Assembly: GCF_963662255.1 (NCBI RefSeq)
Contig: NC_085053.1
Span: 5,065,718-5,129,717 of the forward strand
Origin: Cinclus cinclus
Taxonomy: Eukaryota; Chordata; Aves; Passeriformes; Cinclidae
Direction: 5' to 3'
DNA length: 64,000 nucleotides
Shown piece after piece: positions 38,301-48,996 of this stretch. The position numbers were made by a program, and so were the translations under genes. Under the pieces are notes generated by a model that was not told where the DNA came from, ran no database searches, and saw only the letters and a list, made by a program, of their open reading frames with translations. How positions within the stretch are numbered: position 1 is the stretch's first letter; each line of letters opens with the position of its first letter.

Positions 38301-41300
38301 CAGGTGTTCCGGAATCGAAAGCCACATTCTTTTGTAATGTATTGGTGTATGCCGTAAAACCAGTGGGAAGTGAGCAATGAAGTCTAATTTTATACCAAAT
38401 AAACACTAAACTTTACAGTGAACCTACTCTCTCAGAAAATCAGAGACTGTAAATCACCACTATAAAAAAAAATACAAAATACTTTGGTTTTATAAAATAC
38501 TTTGTACAGTTCCAGAAATCGCAAGCCAGAAAGTCCAACACATCTTTTCCCATAATAAAAGTTGACTGAAAGATCAATTTCATACACTTACAACAGCAAT
38601 TAGGATAAAAGATTTGAAAATTCATTTGTTTTCCAAAATTATACATGCTCTTTTATTTTATACCAACCTTCATGGCTTGTTCAAGCTTTGCGGACAGACT
38701 TGCAACAGCTTTTTGGGAACGCTCAAATTCTTCACGCTGACGTTTTAAGATTGGGGCTTTGGCTTCTACTTCCTGAACTATTTCATCCAAATATTTATTG
38801 ATTCTCTTATTCTCCAGCTTCTCCATATGCAACTGATCCTGAGTTTCTACATAGGCATTGTACAGCTGCAACAAATAGATTTTGGTTTGTTTTTGATATG
38901 CCTGTATAGATCTCTTCAAAAAGAAAACACAGGTAATGATACAATTCATACCATACAATTTATGCAGCATTGCAATTTTGTACAATTTAACTAGTTAATT
39001 CAGAAAAACAAACTGGACTTTTAAAATAAGGTTCTAGGACTCATATCACAGCAAAGAAGTTACCCATATTAATTTTTAACTGGTAAACTTTATAGTGCAA
39101 CTGTCTGCAATAAAAGAATTCTATGTAAAAGGCGTAAGTTTTAAGCAAACTTAAGACACATCCAAATCAGTCACACAGCATAGAGGAATTTCATGGCTGG
39201 ATGAAACAATCAGTAACAAACAACACAAATTGCATAAACAGAAGTGTAAAATCCCCTAGAACCTGTGTGACCTATTGTTAATTTTTTTGCAAGTATAGGC
39301 CAAAAGCACATCAGTACAGATTTAAAAAGTTATGCAAGTATGAAAAAAAGGCTTCTCCTGCAAAAAATGCATATAGAAAATTTATATTAAGAAAACTCAC
39401 CTATTTATGAATTTGATCTACTAAAGAAAAACTGTAAGGCATGTTGAAAAAAATCCTAGTAACTTAGCAAGATGTCTGCCTCAAGTAAGATTTCCTTGCC
39501 TTCATCACACATGACCCCAAACCCAAAGACTGCCCCAAGCCTGAACCTTTCTGTTCTCAGTGTCACTGTTGGCATCCAAGGGCTTTACTGCTGGAGGGGC
39601 TGTGCTCACTCACTTCAGTTAACTTCATTCCAGGCTTGACCACTTTGGCCACTGCTGCAGCAGTGGGAGACATGGCTGCCAGCTCCTCCTCGGACAGGAT
39701 TGCTCCTGGAAGCACAATCCCACAATTACCATCCAAAAAGCTGCAATAATCCCCACCAGAAGTACTCTTAAATATCATATCTGACTGGCTTTATTTGAAT
39801 TGCTGAAAAGCTGTTGCTACTAGGACTCCTAAAATTTAAATAATTTCAGAACATGAGCAGTTGAAAATAGCTGGAGCAAGGCATAACCTCTGTTTTTTAA
39901 TCACACTGACAGATGTCTGGAGTAGCAGAACACTGGTTTATTTTCATTAAATTACCTCAGGGATAGAGCAAATGTACTCCATGCCTCTGTTCCTTCCTGC
40001 TCTCTATCCTTTAGAAACTATGGATAGGTAGCAAACAACAAAAAAAGACAGAGCTAAAACAGCTAAGCAAGATTTAATGTTAAAGAGAAATTTAAAGGCC
40101 AGAGGTTTGTTTAGTGCTGCCTTTTTTTAAAGAGGAAAATAAGACTAGTTTATCATCTCCACTTTCCTCTCCAGGAAACCACTAAAAGTGTGCTGGTTCA
40201 GCCTTGAAGGAAAGGTTCCTCTCCATTTTCTTTGAAAAGATAACAGATTAACAAAAAAACTTCAAGTAACTATGAGAGATGCACTTTCTGCTGAGGGGAG
40301 CATGTTTATGTACATATATAAACACATGTATATATATGAAAAAGCTTCTAAAATTATTAGAAATTACCAAACATAACATTAGATTAATGCAGCTGGTTCT
40401 TACAGAAATTCAGAACAATATCCTTGCATAAAAGCCCAAAAGCTTCTGTATTTCAGGTGCCAGCTTATCCCACCTTTGCGCTTCGTAGCTGACAGTAAAT
40501 CGTTGGCATTCTCCAGCTCCTTTTCCAGCTTACTGATCTTCTCTCTCAGCTCCTTCTCCATGGCAGCTTTTGACTCCTCCACCTCAGCCAAATGCTCCTG
40601 GGCTGCTTTATTAGCTAAAATTAAATCAGACAAGCAGCTTGTGTGTTGTGATTGATTTTTATTTTAAAAGTATCAAAATTTACCTGTGTACCATAAATTT
40701 TACTTTATATGATCTGCAGAAGTTCATGCTGGTAAGAAAACTCAGAAGCGTGAGAAAAACATGAACCACTCTCTATCACCTTTGCTTAGAAAAGGGCAAA
40801 AATGTGAACTGTCCTTAGCAGTGAAAAGAAACCTAAACTATAAAGCTAAAGTGAAGACATATCTTGCAAAATTAGACCCTTTCATCAAAATCCATAGTAA
40901 AATTCCAGGTGTATTTGCAAATAGCTCCCCAACCATCAGTAAATTCAACTGCCAGGTACAGGTTTTGTTACAAAGGGACTAGTATTTCCATCACCCCAAA
41001 AGCTCAATGAAATTCATTTCAGGAATACAAAAACCCCATTTTTCAGAGCATTAAGGTACTCCAAGGAACCCAACTGCTCTCCTCCCTTTGCCAGCTTACC
41101 TTCACCTGCTTCCTTGAGGAGCTTGTGCAGCTCTTCCACTGCTCCTGTCAGCTCATTGCTCTTTGCCTCTGAGTCATCAGCAGCACTCTGAAAAAAGCAT
41201 TTTAGCTCACGTTTAGTACACAGCAACAGCAGCCCCATGTTTACATGAAAACTTCAACTGACCACAAATTATGAACAGTTTTCTGCATAAAATGATGAAA

Positions 41301-44300
41301 GATACATCTAAGCTGGTCAATCCTTTCCATGCGGATTGTCTCACTTGGATGCAAATTGCCTGAGAGCAAGAAGCATCAGACACTGATTTGATGTGACAAT
41401 TCCCAATACAATGTATGGCCTTTAGCTGATTACAGCTGCTGCTGGCTCTTTCCTTCTTCTGACTAAAGAAAACTGGGAATTTTCAATACTCCATTTCAAA
41501 CAGTCTGTAAAGTATGGTAATTTTAAGGGCTCATAATACATAGCAGTTTATGTTTCTTTGCTTCCAGCTTGAGATCCCCCAAGTGTAAAGCTGTAAAATG
41601 TTACTCTGGGCATCTGTGCACGAAAGCTCAAAAAGCAGAGCTCAGTAACCTGCACACTAAAATGTGCAAACCAAAGAGCAAGCAGTTGAACATTTCAGCT
41701 TAGTCAGAAGGTTACAGGACATTTTTCAGTCTTTGAGCAAACAGAACAAATATTACTTGTTTAGATGTTGTGCCTTTGACACAGTACAGGACATTCAGCT
41801 GGGTTCTAACCAAGTCACCAACACCTGCAGTGTTCAGAAATGAACTTCTAACTCAGAAAATCTCTTCCACAGTCATACTTTCCACATAAATTGTAACATT
41901 CCAATAGATCCTAGGAGATAACCACATTTTTACAACATGAAGACTCAAAAGAGTTGGCAGAAAAATTACTGTTTCAACCCCAGTTTTGCTTATTCTCCAA
42001 GACAATCCAAACAATGTAAAAGTAAATGCTGACTACTACAGCAGCAATGAAAACAATGTTTTGCATGTTTCACTAAGTCTTGCAATGGAAGTTAGTCTTT
42101 CCACATCCAAATTTTGCGGGGGAAAAAACTCCAAACTGGCCTGCATTACATAAGATGTAATAAGATGTTAATAAGTTGTAATGGAATTAACAAACTCACC
42201 TTATACAAGTTGGATAATTTAATGTGGGCATTCAGTTCATTGTGGAATCTCTCTTCCATGCTTGCCTGCTGCTCTTTTGCCTAGCAAGTGAAAGAGGAGA
42301 CAGGGTAGGGGAGCATTCCACTATTTCTATTTCATTCCCATAATGCTGTTTAATACAATTCAAGCTGTCTCACCTCCTTCAGTTTATTCAAAAGTTCTTC
42401 AACATGTTTCTGGAGGTTTTCATTTGACTGTTTCAAGCTGTTCACCTGTTCCTCCATTCTGGAAACCTATTCAGAGAAGAAATAAACTGGACTGGGAATG
42501 AAAAATTTTATACAGTGTTCTTATTTTGGAAAATATTTGTCTCATTGTTCTTAACTTAAAAATAAAAACAAACCTAAAAGCTTCTGAAAGAGCATGAAGG
42601 GCCACTCAAATACAGTCATTAAAGTATTGGCTTTAATACAGTTAATCTGGTGGCACGATTTCTAAGAAATAACTCAGTAATTACACTACCTCCTCCTTTT
42701 TGTTCTCCAGACTGCATTTGAGCTCCAGGATTTCATTGCCTTTCTCCCTAGCAGTATGGAGCAGTTCATCTGTTTTGGCTTTCAGCTCAGCATTCAGCCA
42801 TGTGTTCTGGTTCTGCAGCAGCTCTTTTTCTTGCTCCAGCCTTTTCTCTCGGTACTGAAAAGAGAATTGCACAGTGTGATTGCAGTAGTTCCACAGAAAA
42901 TAAAGCAGTCAATTAAACTACTCTGATTAGAGGAAAAATGTACTGTAGCAAAAATGTACTGTAATTTGGTAAATACAAGCAGTGCTCCTTATTACACTGG
43001 TAGTAAGTTACAACTACCAAGCAATGAGAAACTCCTGCCATTTGAGTTAGTTTCCTCTGAGTTTACATTAGCTGGGAACATGAACTAGATAAGTAGCCTT
43101 TTAGAGGAAATTAATTATGATATTGAGGTTTTTGTCCTTTCCTCCTCTCTTTGTGCTGCCCAAAGAGTAATGGTACTGGTTCACAGCTAATTATTTTTCT
43201 ACTTTCTACCTCCCTTCGTGGATCTGGAGTCCTTCCTAGCAGGAAGGAGCAGCCACCACTGCCACCAAGAAGGCCTGGACATACTTGCCCAGCCTGATAC
43301 CCCTTGTCTTCTATGAAAACATATCTCACTTCTAGTCACAGCCACCAATTTTATAAGAAAAGAATTTGCTGTAAATAACAGGTACACACTTGAATTACTT
43401 TCCAAGGATTCATAACAAAATGATGATTATATCACACACAAACAGTGCAGAACACACATTGTGCTTATAAAGCCCTACTCACCTTCATGGAAACATCCGA
43501 TGTTTGAAGCTCATCCAACTTCAGCTCAAGTTTTGCCTTTTCTGTGTTTGCCTCTGCAAGCTTTTCATTTAAGCGTTTAACATCCTCTGGAAGAAGGAAA
43601 TCAGTGTTAGAAAAAGCTGTTGCGCAACAGCTTTAATTACTACATTGTAAAGAATGACAACAGGCAAGATAGCTTTCTATGCAATTGTACGTTGGGCACT
43701 AAGATACTGTGTAAGGCACATTTTTAAATCAAGAAAAACAAGCACCAAACTGCTGTTTTTCTGCTATTGCTGTGTTATTTCCTAGTATTTATTGACTGTG
43801 TTCCTGGCTGTACCATTTAAATGTTCAACTTCCTGAGATCGCCTTTCAGTTGTTCGGACCAAGTCTCTCTTCTCAGCTTCCAGTTCTTCCTTCTCTCGAC
43901 TTAACTGGCTCTGAAAAAGATTGCAGAAAAGCAATAAAGAAATGTGATCAGCTCTCTGGAACAGTTTATAGCCACTACTTACACTCAGAATCACACAGCA
44001 ATGAGCTAAACCTCCGTGAGTTATCCCAGCCAAATGAACACTGAGATAAGAGGCTTGTAGTGGGCAGATAAATCACAACAGAGTTATTCAAAACTGCATT
44101 TCAATTTAATATTCTTGAAAAGACAGCTGTGATAGTCAAGAATTTACTGAAACATCTTTATTTGTTTAAATAGAAGGGGTAACAGAGTAAACAAGGAATG
44201 AACACATACATCAATATAAAAATCAAAGCAAAGTCAATAATCTTGGATCACTGACAGGCTACATTGTCTCTGCCCTCAAGGTATCACCACAAAGCACTTC

Positions 44301-47300
44301 AGTCAGACCCTGGTAAGCTCCTCTGGGAAAACAATGAGATCCATCTTCTCAATGTGAAAAAAATCTAACACACTTGTTTTAGCTTCTGCTTCAAAATTAC
44401 TGCTCTGCTGGATCACTCAGCTCAAGTGACTCATCCTGCAACCCAGTGACTTTTGGGCATAACACAAGCAGAATTCTGCCAGAGTGTGGGAAAGGAGGAG
44501 GAAAAACAAAACTCTTTTTGATATCTCTGTCTGAATTTTGGGGGTTTAGTTTAAAGTCACTTCACAACAAATGTCAGCTAGAATGGAAAAATCCATCCAA
44601 GCTGAAACAAAAGCACCTGCCCACCTGTCATTCAGTTTGCTAAAACATCACTTTTTACTTGAAAAGTTCCTGCAGTTTTCCTGCACACACACCCCAAGGA
44701 CATGTAAACATCTCCTTGAGCTCATACTGGTACTGATCCTGATACATTCCATTGCAAACTGAGTGCATTCTGTGCTGCAAAGGGCCAGGGAAGCACAGGA
44801 TTTCAGCTCCTGGCTGAGGCCCAGCAGTACCTGAACGGCCGCATTCCGGTCCTGGGCAGCCTCAAGCTCCTTGTTCTTCTCATTGAGCACCTTCAGCTGC
44901 TCATCTGGGGGTAAAGGAACAGCAGTGAGGGATCTCCACTAAAATGTGACAGAACTCACTCTCCAAATGCAACAGAGTCAAAATTTCCCAGACAAACATT
45001 TTTAACAAGAGAGAGAAGAATGCCAGAGCACACCCTGGATGGACCAGGGGTATTGAGGCAGGCTAAGGCAATCCTTAGAGCAGAACCTTTTGTGAGGATC
45101 AATATAAAGCCCACTGTACTGTCACTATCCAGCAAGGGGCTTTTTTTTTCCATGAGAACAAAAGATTCTATTAAAAAACAATGACTTGAACACACCACCA
45201 AAACACATCTCTACAAATGCAGCTGATGAGAGATTTTCAGCTCCTGTGTAAAACCTGAAAGCAGTTCCCACAACACAGGACTAAAGGGTGAATATGCTCC
45301 CCAACACTTAAGGATGTTACACAGTTCCACTTACGAAGCTTTTTAAGCTCCTCCCGTAGAGTTTGACATTCCTGGGTCTCATTTACAAGTCTTTCCTGAC
45401 TCTGAGCCAGTCGCTTTTCCACTTCAAAGTATTGTTGTTCTGCAAAATAACAAAGCCATCTCAGTTATAATAAACAATTTTTTCTTTCTCACCTTTACCA
45501 AGGATCATTCTAAAGAAAATTTATAAAAATACTAAGATGTAATAGAATTTGAAGCAAGGAAGAAAAAAGAACATCAAAAAAACCTCAACATTTTTGAAGG
45601 CAAAAATCTGCATTTCCACATTGAAGGAAGGTGGCTTAAAACACTTTGCTAGCATGACAAGTGGCATGTTTCAGAAACTGTGATATGTTTCAGCATGGTC
45701 TAGTGGAAGGTGTCCCTGCTGATGGCAAGGGTTGGAAATGAGAGGAGCTTTAAGGTCCCCTCCAACCCAAATCACTCTATGATTCTGTGAAATGACCCAT
45801 CATGTAAGAGCCTAGTTAATCTGAATAGTTCTTTAACATTTTTGATGTAACCAGAGACATTGTATCAGACCAATTATGTTCTGTGGGCTCATGAGAACTT
45901 CTTTTACCCCTGGAGTATTTCTATACATATACAATAAAATCCACAGAGCCTCAGGTATCAAGGGATTTGATCTGGGGAAACTTCTAATGAAGACTTCTTA
46001 AAATTAATTCCTGGGCTCTATTCCCTTAGCAGTTAAAAAATAAGAGAATTAGATGTGAATTTTTGTGATCTGGAACAGAAACTGTGTCACAGAGCTTCAC
46101 TGTAAAATACTTGGTAAAAGCAGAACTAATCCAATTCTTGGGCAGGATGGGCTTCTAAGGAAGCACTGAGGGATGTTTGTTTATCTTCTCCCTCTCATAC
46201 ATTACAATCTCAAATAATGTTGCCCCTCCTGCCACACACGAGAAGAATGGACCTGGAAGAGAGTAACTTGCTAAAATCTGTTAAAAATCTTAATTTACAA
46301 CACACCTTAGTAATATATTTTCCAAGATTTCTACCACGGAAGAGATGGAAAAGCAAAATGGTAGAAGTAAAGTCTACATCAGAAGTGTGCCACATCCTCA
46401 ACAAATTAACTCATATTCACAACCTCACACTCTTGTTTCCTGCTCTCTGCTGGTATTACTGCTCTGTGATCAACTCACGTCCAAATCATTATAAAAATAT
46501 TGATTCCATCAGGGTCATTTTACAGAATGGAATTTAACAGTAACATGCAAACTTAAAGCTGTTTGAGAACTGTGCGAACAAAGCTGTATTTCTCCACAAC
46601 GAGGACCAAAGTAGATTGAAGCACATAACTGTTTAGGTTGGAAGTCATACCTAAGATCAGAGTCCAACCATTACCCAGCACTATACCAAGGCCATTGCTG
46701 ACCCACATCCCCAAATACTACATACACAGGCCTTTAAAATTGCTCCAGAGGAGGGGATTCCACCGCTGCCCTGGGAAGGTGTGCCACGGCTGGACAGCCC
46801 CTTCAGTAAAGGATTTTTTCCCAATATCGAATCTGAACCTTCCCTGATGCAATGTGAGCCCGTTTCCTCTCACCCTGTCCCTGTTCCCTGCGAGCAGAAC
46901 CCGACTCCCCCCAGCTGTCCCCTCCTGTCAGGAGTTGTGCAGAGCCAGAAGGGCCCCCCTGAGCCTCCTTTTCTCCAGGCTGAGCCCTTCCTCGTGAGAC
47001 CTGTGCGTACGAACGCTAGTTAAAAACCTGACGAAAAGCTGTTCTTTAACCCCACTTCACATGCAGTTTTAACCATACATGTCCCTTAGCAAGAGAGAAA
47101 AAAAAAAAACACACCAAAATAACCCAAACGAAAACAAAACAAACAAAAAAAAAAAACAAAACAAAACTCCAGGAGCCAAAGCGAGAGACAAACACCGATC
47201 AGGTTCCACTGCAGGTCCGTCCCCAGGCCCCTCCCGGCCCCACAGCCCCCAGGGCACGCTCAGAGAGCTTCTGGAAAACAACATCGCGTTCCGTGCCGTG

Positions 47301-47515
47301 CCCGCGCTGTCTCCCCTGAGACCGGGGACGGCGGCCGCTCCGCGGGCCCGCCGCCCGCACTCACCGCTGTCCACCTTGAAGCGCTCATGACGGGCCCGCA
47401 GCCCATCGATCTCGCCCTGCTGGTCGCCCAGGAAGCGTTCCAGCTTGCCCTGTACAGCACGGGGCAGCTTAGCGAGCTCGGCCCGCTCCAGGAGCTGCTG
47501 CAGCACAGCCGCCAT
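14319..47515 (-). CDS. TPR: TPR, nuclear basket nucleoporin (complete coding sequence, 51 exons)
   Basis: TPR forms the nuclear basket of the pore complex, and acts in mRNA export, chromatin exclusion at pores and MAD1/MAD2 anchoring. Exons in transcript order: 47365-47515, 45335-45439, 44831-44904, 43814-43910, 43483-43586, 42690-42854, 42374-42466, 42200-42280, 41100-41187, 40474-40614, 39614-39705, 38668-38865, 38061-38168, 37311-37537, 36121-36284, 35904-36043, 35665-35813, 35240-35402, 34847-34981, 33958-34098, 33633-33801, 32998-33164, 32629-32781, 31989-32105, 31139-31342, 30869-31053, 30536-30683, 30039-30176, 29294-29425, 28905-29035, 28344-28554, 28044-28190, 27470-27668, 26638-26843, 26095-26156, 24999-25207, 24422-24694, 23494-23642, 22629-22712, 22123-22323, 21669-21800, 21059-21149, 20420-20604, 19441-19509, 18802-18896, 18044-18150, 17300-17395, 16987-17143, 16232-16350, 15304-15402, 14319-14374. 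They total 7,107 nt (2,368 residues plus stop; human about 2,363) and keep phase at every junction. Residues 1 to about 1640 are coiled coil, and the rest is an acidic, disordered tail. The start is [17 protein letters not shown] in a good Kozak context. Confidence 0.97.
15841..16130 (+). mobile_element. CR1 LINE 3' end in a TPR intron
   Basis: Sense-strand CR1 hallmarks are present: GAGAGCTGGAGAGGGACTTG, CTGTGGCTGCCCCTGGAGC, and the terminal pattern TTTCTACCCCAAATCATTCT then TGATTCTA. It lies between TPR exons 49 and 50, antisense to TPR. Confidence 0.88.
19611..19812 (-). mobile_element. CR1 LINE 3' end in a TPR intron
   Basis: The plus strand begins ATCATGGAATCACAGAATA and continues GAGCTGGAAGGGACCCACAA then ATCATCAAGTCCAAC. 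This is the reverse complement of a CR1-type 3' terminus. It lies between TPR exons 43 and 44, in the same orientation as TPR. Confidence 0.85.
21059..22323 (-). CDS. TPR: TPR exons 40-42, highly acidic tail segment
   Basis: The three exons (22123-22323, 21669-21800, 21059-21149) encode a segment dominated by Asp and Glu, including [21 protein letters not shown] and [17 protein letters not shown], followed by [17 protein letters not shown]. The acidic C-terminal tail is characteristic of TPR and its relatives, and is thought to project into the nucleoplasm. VIVIDSDDE also resembles a hydrophobic-acidic SUMO-interacting motif; that function is inferred only. Confidence 0.93.
23494..23642 (-). 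CDS. TPR: TPR exon 38 with nuclear-localisation region
   Basis: The exon encodes roughly residues 1823-1872. It contains two basic clusters, [10 protein letters not shown] and SKKLR, matching the region shown to be needed for nuclear import of mammalian TPR. Two acceptors six bases apart are possible, giving or omitting Val-Ser. I chose the upstream one (exon start 23642) because it yields [11 protein letters not shown], as in human. The donor is GTTTGC, weaker than most in this gene. Confidence 0.82.
26638..45439 (-). CDS. TPR: TPR exons 2-34, long coiled-coil rod
   Basis: These exons encode roughly residues 51-1641, an almost uninterrupted heptad-like sequence rich in Glu, Lys, Gln and Leu, for example [38 protein letters not shown] and [20 protein letters not shown]. 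In mammals this rod dimerises and holds the protein in the basket, and a segment near residues 430-610 mediates pore attachment. That segment corresponds here to exons 11-14 (37311-39705). A non-coiled linker around [18 protein letters not shown] falls in exon 11. Introns range from under 100 bp to about 1.3 kb and hold a few CR1 fragments. Confidence 0.93.
36355..36795 (+). mobile_element. CR1 LINE 3' region in a TPR intron
   Basis: Sense CR1 sequence includes GGGCTCAGCCTGAAGAAAAG, CTCTGCACAACTCCCTGACA, GGGGCTGCCCAGGGACGTG and an end at TGATTCTGTGAACCTATGA. It lies in the intron between TPR exons 14 and 15, antisense to the gene. Confidence 0.88.
45695..45795 (+). mobile_element. Short CR1 3' end in TPR intron 1
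   Basis: About 100 bp: TGGTCTAGTGGAAGGTGTCC, then TTTAAGGTCCCCTCCAACCC and CTATGATTCTGTGA, the classic CR1 terminus in the plus orientation. Confidence 0.88.
46628..46990 (-). mobile_element. CR1 LINE 3' region in TPR intron 1
   Basis: The plus strand reads TTTAGGTTGGAAGTCATAC and TCAGAGTCCAACC at its start and CCTCCTTTTCTCCAGGCTGA at its end. This is the reverse complement of CR1 3' sequence, so it has the same orientation as TPR. Confidence 0.87.
47098..47166 (+). repeat. A-rich simple repeat in TPR intron 1
   Basis: An A-rich stretch with interspersed C (AAAACAAAACAAAC-type) follows the CR1 at 46628-46990 and precedes exon 1. Nothing coding is seen. Confidence 0.8.
47365..47515 (-). CDS. 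TPR: TPR exon 1 with start codon
   Basis: Reading on the minus strand, ATG at 47515-47513 lies in a GCG-ATGG context and opens [17 protein letters not shown]. The exon encodes 50 residues ending FKVDS and leaves one base, which joins exon 2 to give Glu followed by [10 protein letters not shown], as in the mammalian protein. The donor is GTGAGT. The exon is GC-rich and lies inside the CpG-rich region shared with ODR4, unlike the AT-rich remainder of the gene. Confidence 0.95.
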
Positions 47516-47960
47516 CGCTCCGGCACAGCACGGCCCGCCGCCGGGCGCGCTTCCGCTTCCGGCACGGCCACGCCGTCCGCCATCATGGGTGTGGCGGCAG
47601 CACAGCGTCATCGCCACAGCCGCCACAGCCAGGCTAGGAGACCACACAGCCTCGTCGGCATGACGGACACGGAGCGGTCTGTGCTTCTAATATGTCCCGT
47701 GTGTTCGGGAGATGCCGGAGAACCGCCCCCCGCTTCCGCCACTCCCAGCATGGCAGGAATTCCCGCGCCCCCGCACACACTTTTCCCGCGCTCTGCTCGT
47801 CATTGCCTTGCGTCATCTCCCTGCGCCGTGGTGCTTACCGATGACGTAGCCTGGCCACCTCAGTGCTTAGCTGAGGCTCGGGCAGCTGCCGAAATTGGCG
47901 GTGTGAACGTGTGGATCCCGGGATGTGCAGGTTCTTAGTCCTGGCGGTCTGGAGGTACTG
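47516..47960. promoter_or_regulatory. Candidate bidirectional CpG-rich promoter, TPR / ODR4
   Basis: The TPR start codon (minus) and ODR4 (plus) diverge from this GC-rich, CpG-dense stretch. It has no clear TATA box. Bases 47550-47562 carry CTTCCGCTTCCGG, two overlapping ETS-family (GABPA/ELK-like) sites. The minus strand over about 47577-47588 reads close to the YY1 consensus (ATGATGGCGGAC). TGACGTA-type (CRE/ATF-like) sequence occurs near 47840. Such motifs are common in housekeeping divergent promoters. Transcription start sites and a non-coding first exon of ODR4 are expected here but cannot be placed from sequence alone. Confidence 0.65.
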
Positions 47961-48454
47961 ATCCCAGGGATGTGCAGGTGCTGAACCCGGGGATCTGGGA
48001 GTGCTGAGTCCGGCTTGTGGGGACCCGGCTGTGGGGGCATGAGTTGAATTGTGTGAGCACCTTCCCTGTGGAGGTTTAGGTTGCCCTTTGCTTCCTCACC
48101 CTGTGCTTTTGGGCTTCAGCTTTTTAATGCTTAATTCAATTTTGGAGAGCTTTCCAGACTTAAAGGGATTTTCAGACCAGCACTAAAGGAAGGGAGGGAG
48201 GGAAGTCTGTGGCAGCCCCATGTCCTGGATTCTGGAGGGGGATATCTGCAAAGGCATCTCATTATAACGTCGACAGATGCTGTGCTTTGAGTGCTCGGGA
48301 ATTGGGATGGAAGTGGTGTAGGGCATGTTCAAATACACATTTAGCAAGTGTCTGGGTGAATGAAACAGCACATCCTTCAGAAGTATCATGCAGCAAGGTA
48401 AGGTTTCTTGAAGGCATTTCAAAATTCGAATTCTGGGTTCAGTGTTGGGCCCCT

Positions 48455-48870
48455 CATGATGAGAAAGACATGGGGGGGCTGGAGCATGTCCAAGGAGGGG
48501 AACAGAGCTGGGGAAGGGGCTGAGGGAGCTGGAGGGGTCAATCTGAAGAAAAGGAGGCTCAGGGGAGACCTGGTTCTGCACAACTCCCTGATAGGAGGGG
48601 GCAGCCAGGGGGATCAGGCTCTGATCCCAAGAACAGGGACAGGTAAGAGGGAACAGCCTCAAGCTGTGCCAGGAAGGTTCATGCTGGACATGGGGAAAGT
48701 TTCTTCACTGAAGGAGCTGTCCAGCTCTGGCACAGCTGCTCAGGTCAGAGATGGAGTCCCCATCCCTGTAGAGGTTTAAAAGCCACGTGATGTAGCATTT
48801 GGTGACATGGGCCAGTGGTGGGTTTGAGGGAATGGTTGGACTCAATGACCTTGCAGAGATTTTTCAATCA
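48455..48870 (+). mobile_element. CR1 LINE 3' region upstream of the ODR4 start exon
   Basis: Sense CR1 sequence from GGCTGGAGCATGTCCAAGG through TGAAGAAAAGGAGGCTCAGG and GGAGTCCCCATCCCTGTAGA to GGTTGGACTCAATGACCTTG. It ends about 90 bp before the acceptor of the ODR4 ATG exon and probably lies in ODR4 intron 1. Confidence 0.87.
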
Positions 48871-48996
48871 AACAGTTTTAAAGGATCTTTATGCGAGACT
48901 TGTTCTGTACCCATTGCAGTGTACATACCTTCTTTCACTTTATGCATTGTGGGTTTTGTAGGTTGGAACTACAGCACCTCACTTAAACCTGGAGCC

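Noticed and set aside
47069..47647. 192-codon minus-strand open frame across TPR exon 1
   Set aside because: It is TPR exon 1 read on into intron 1 and upstream promoter sequence; only 47365-47515 is supported as coding.
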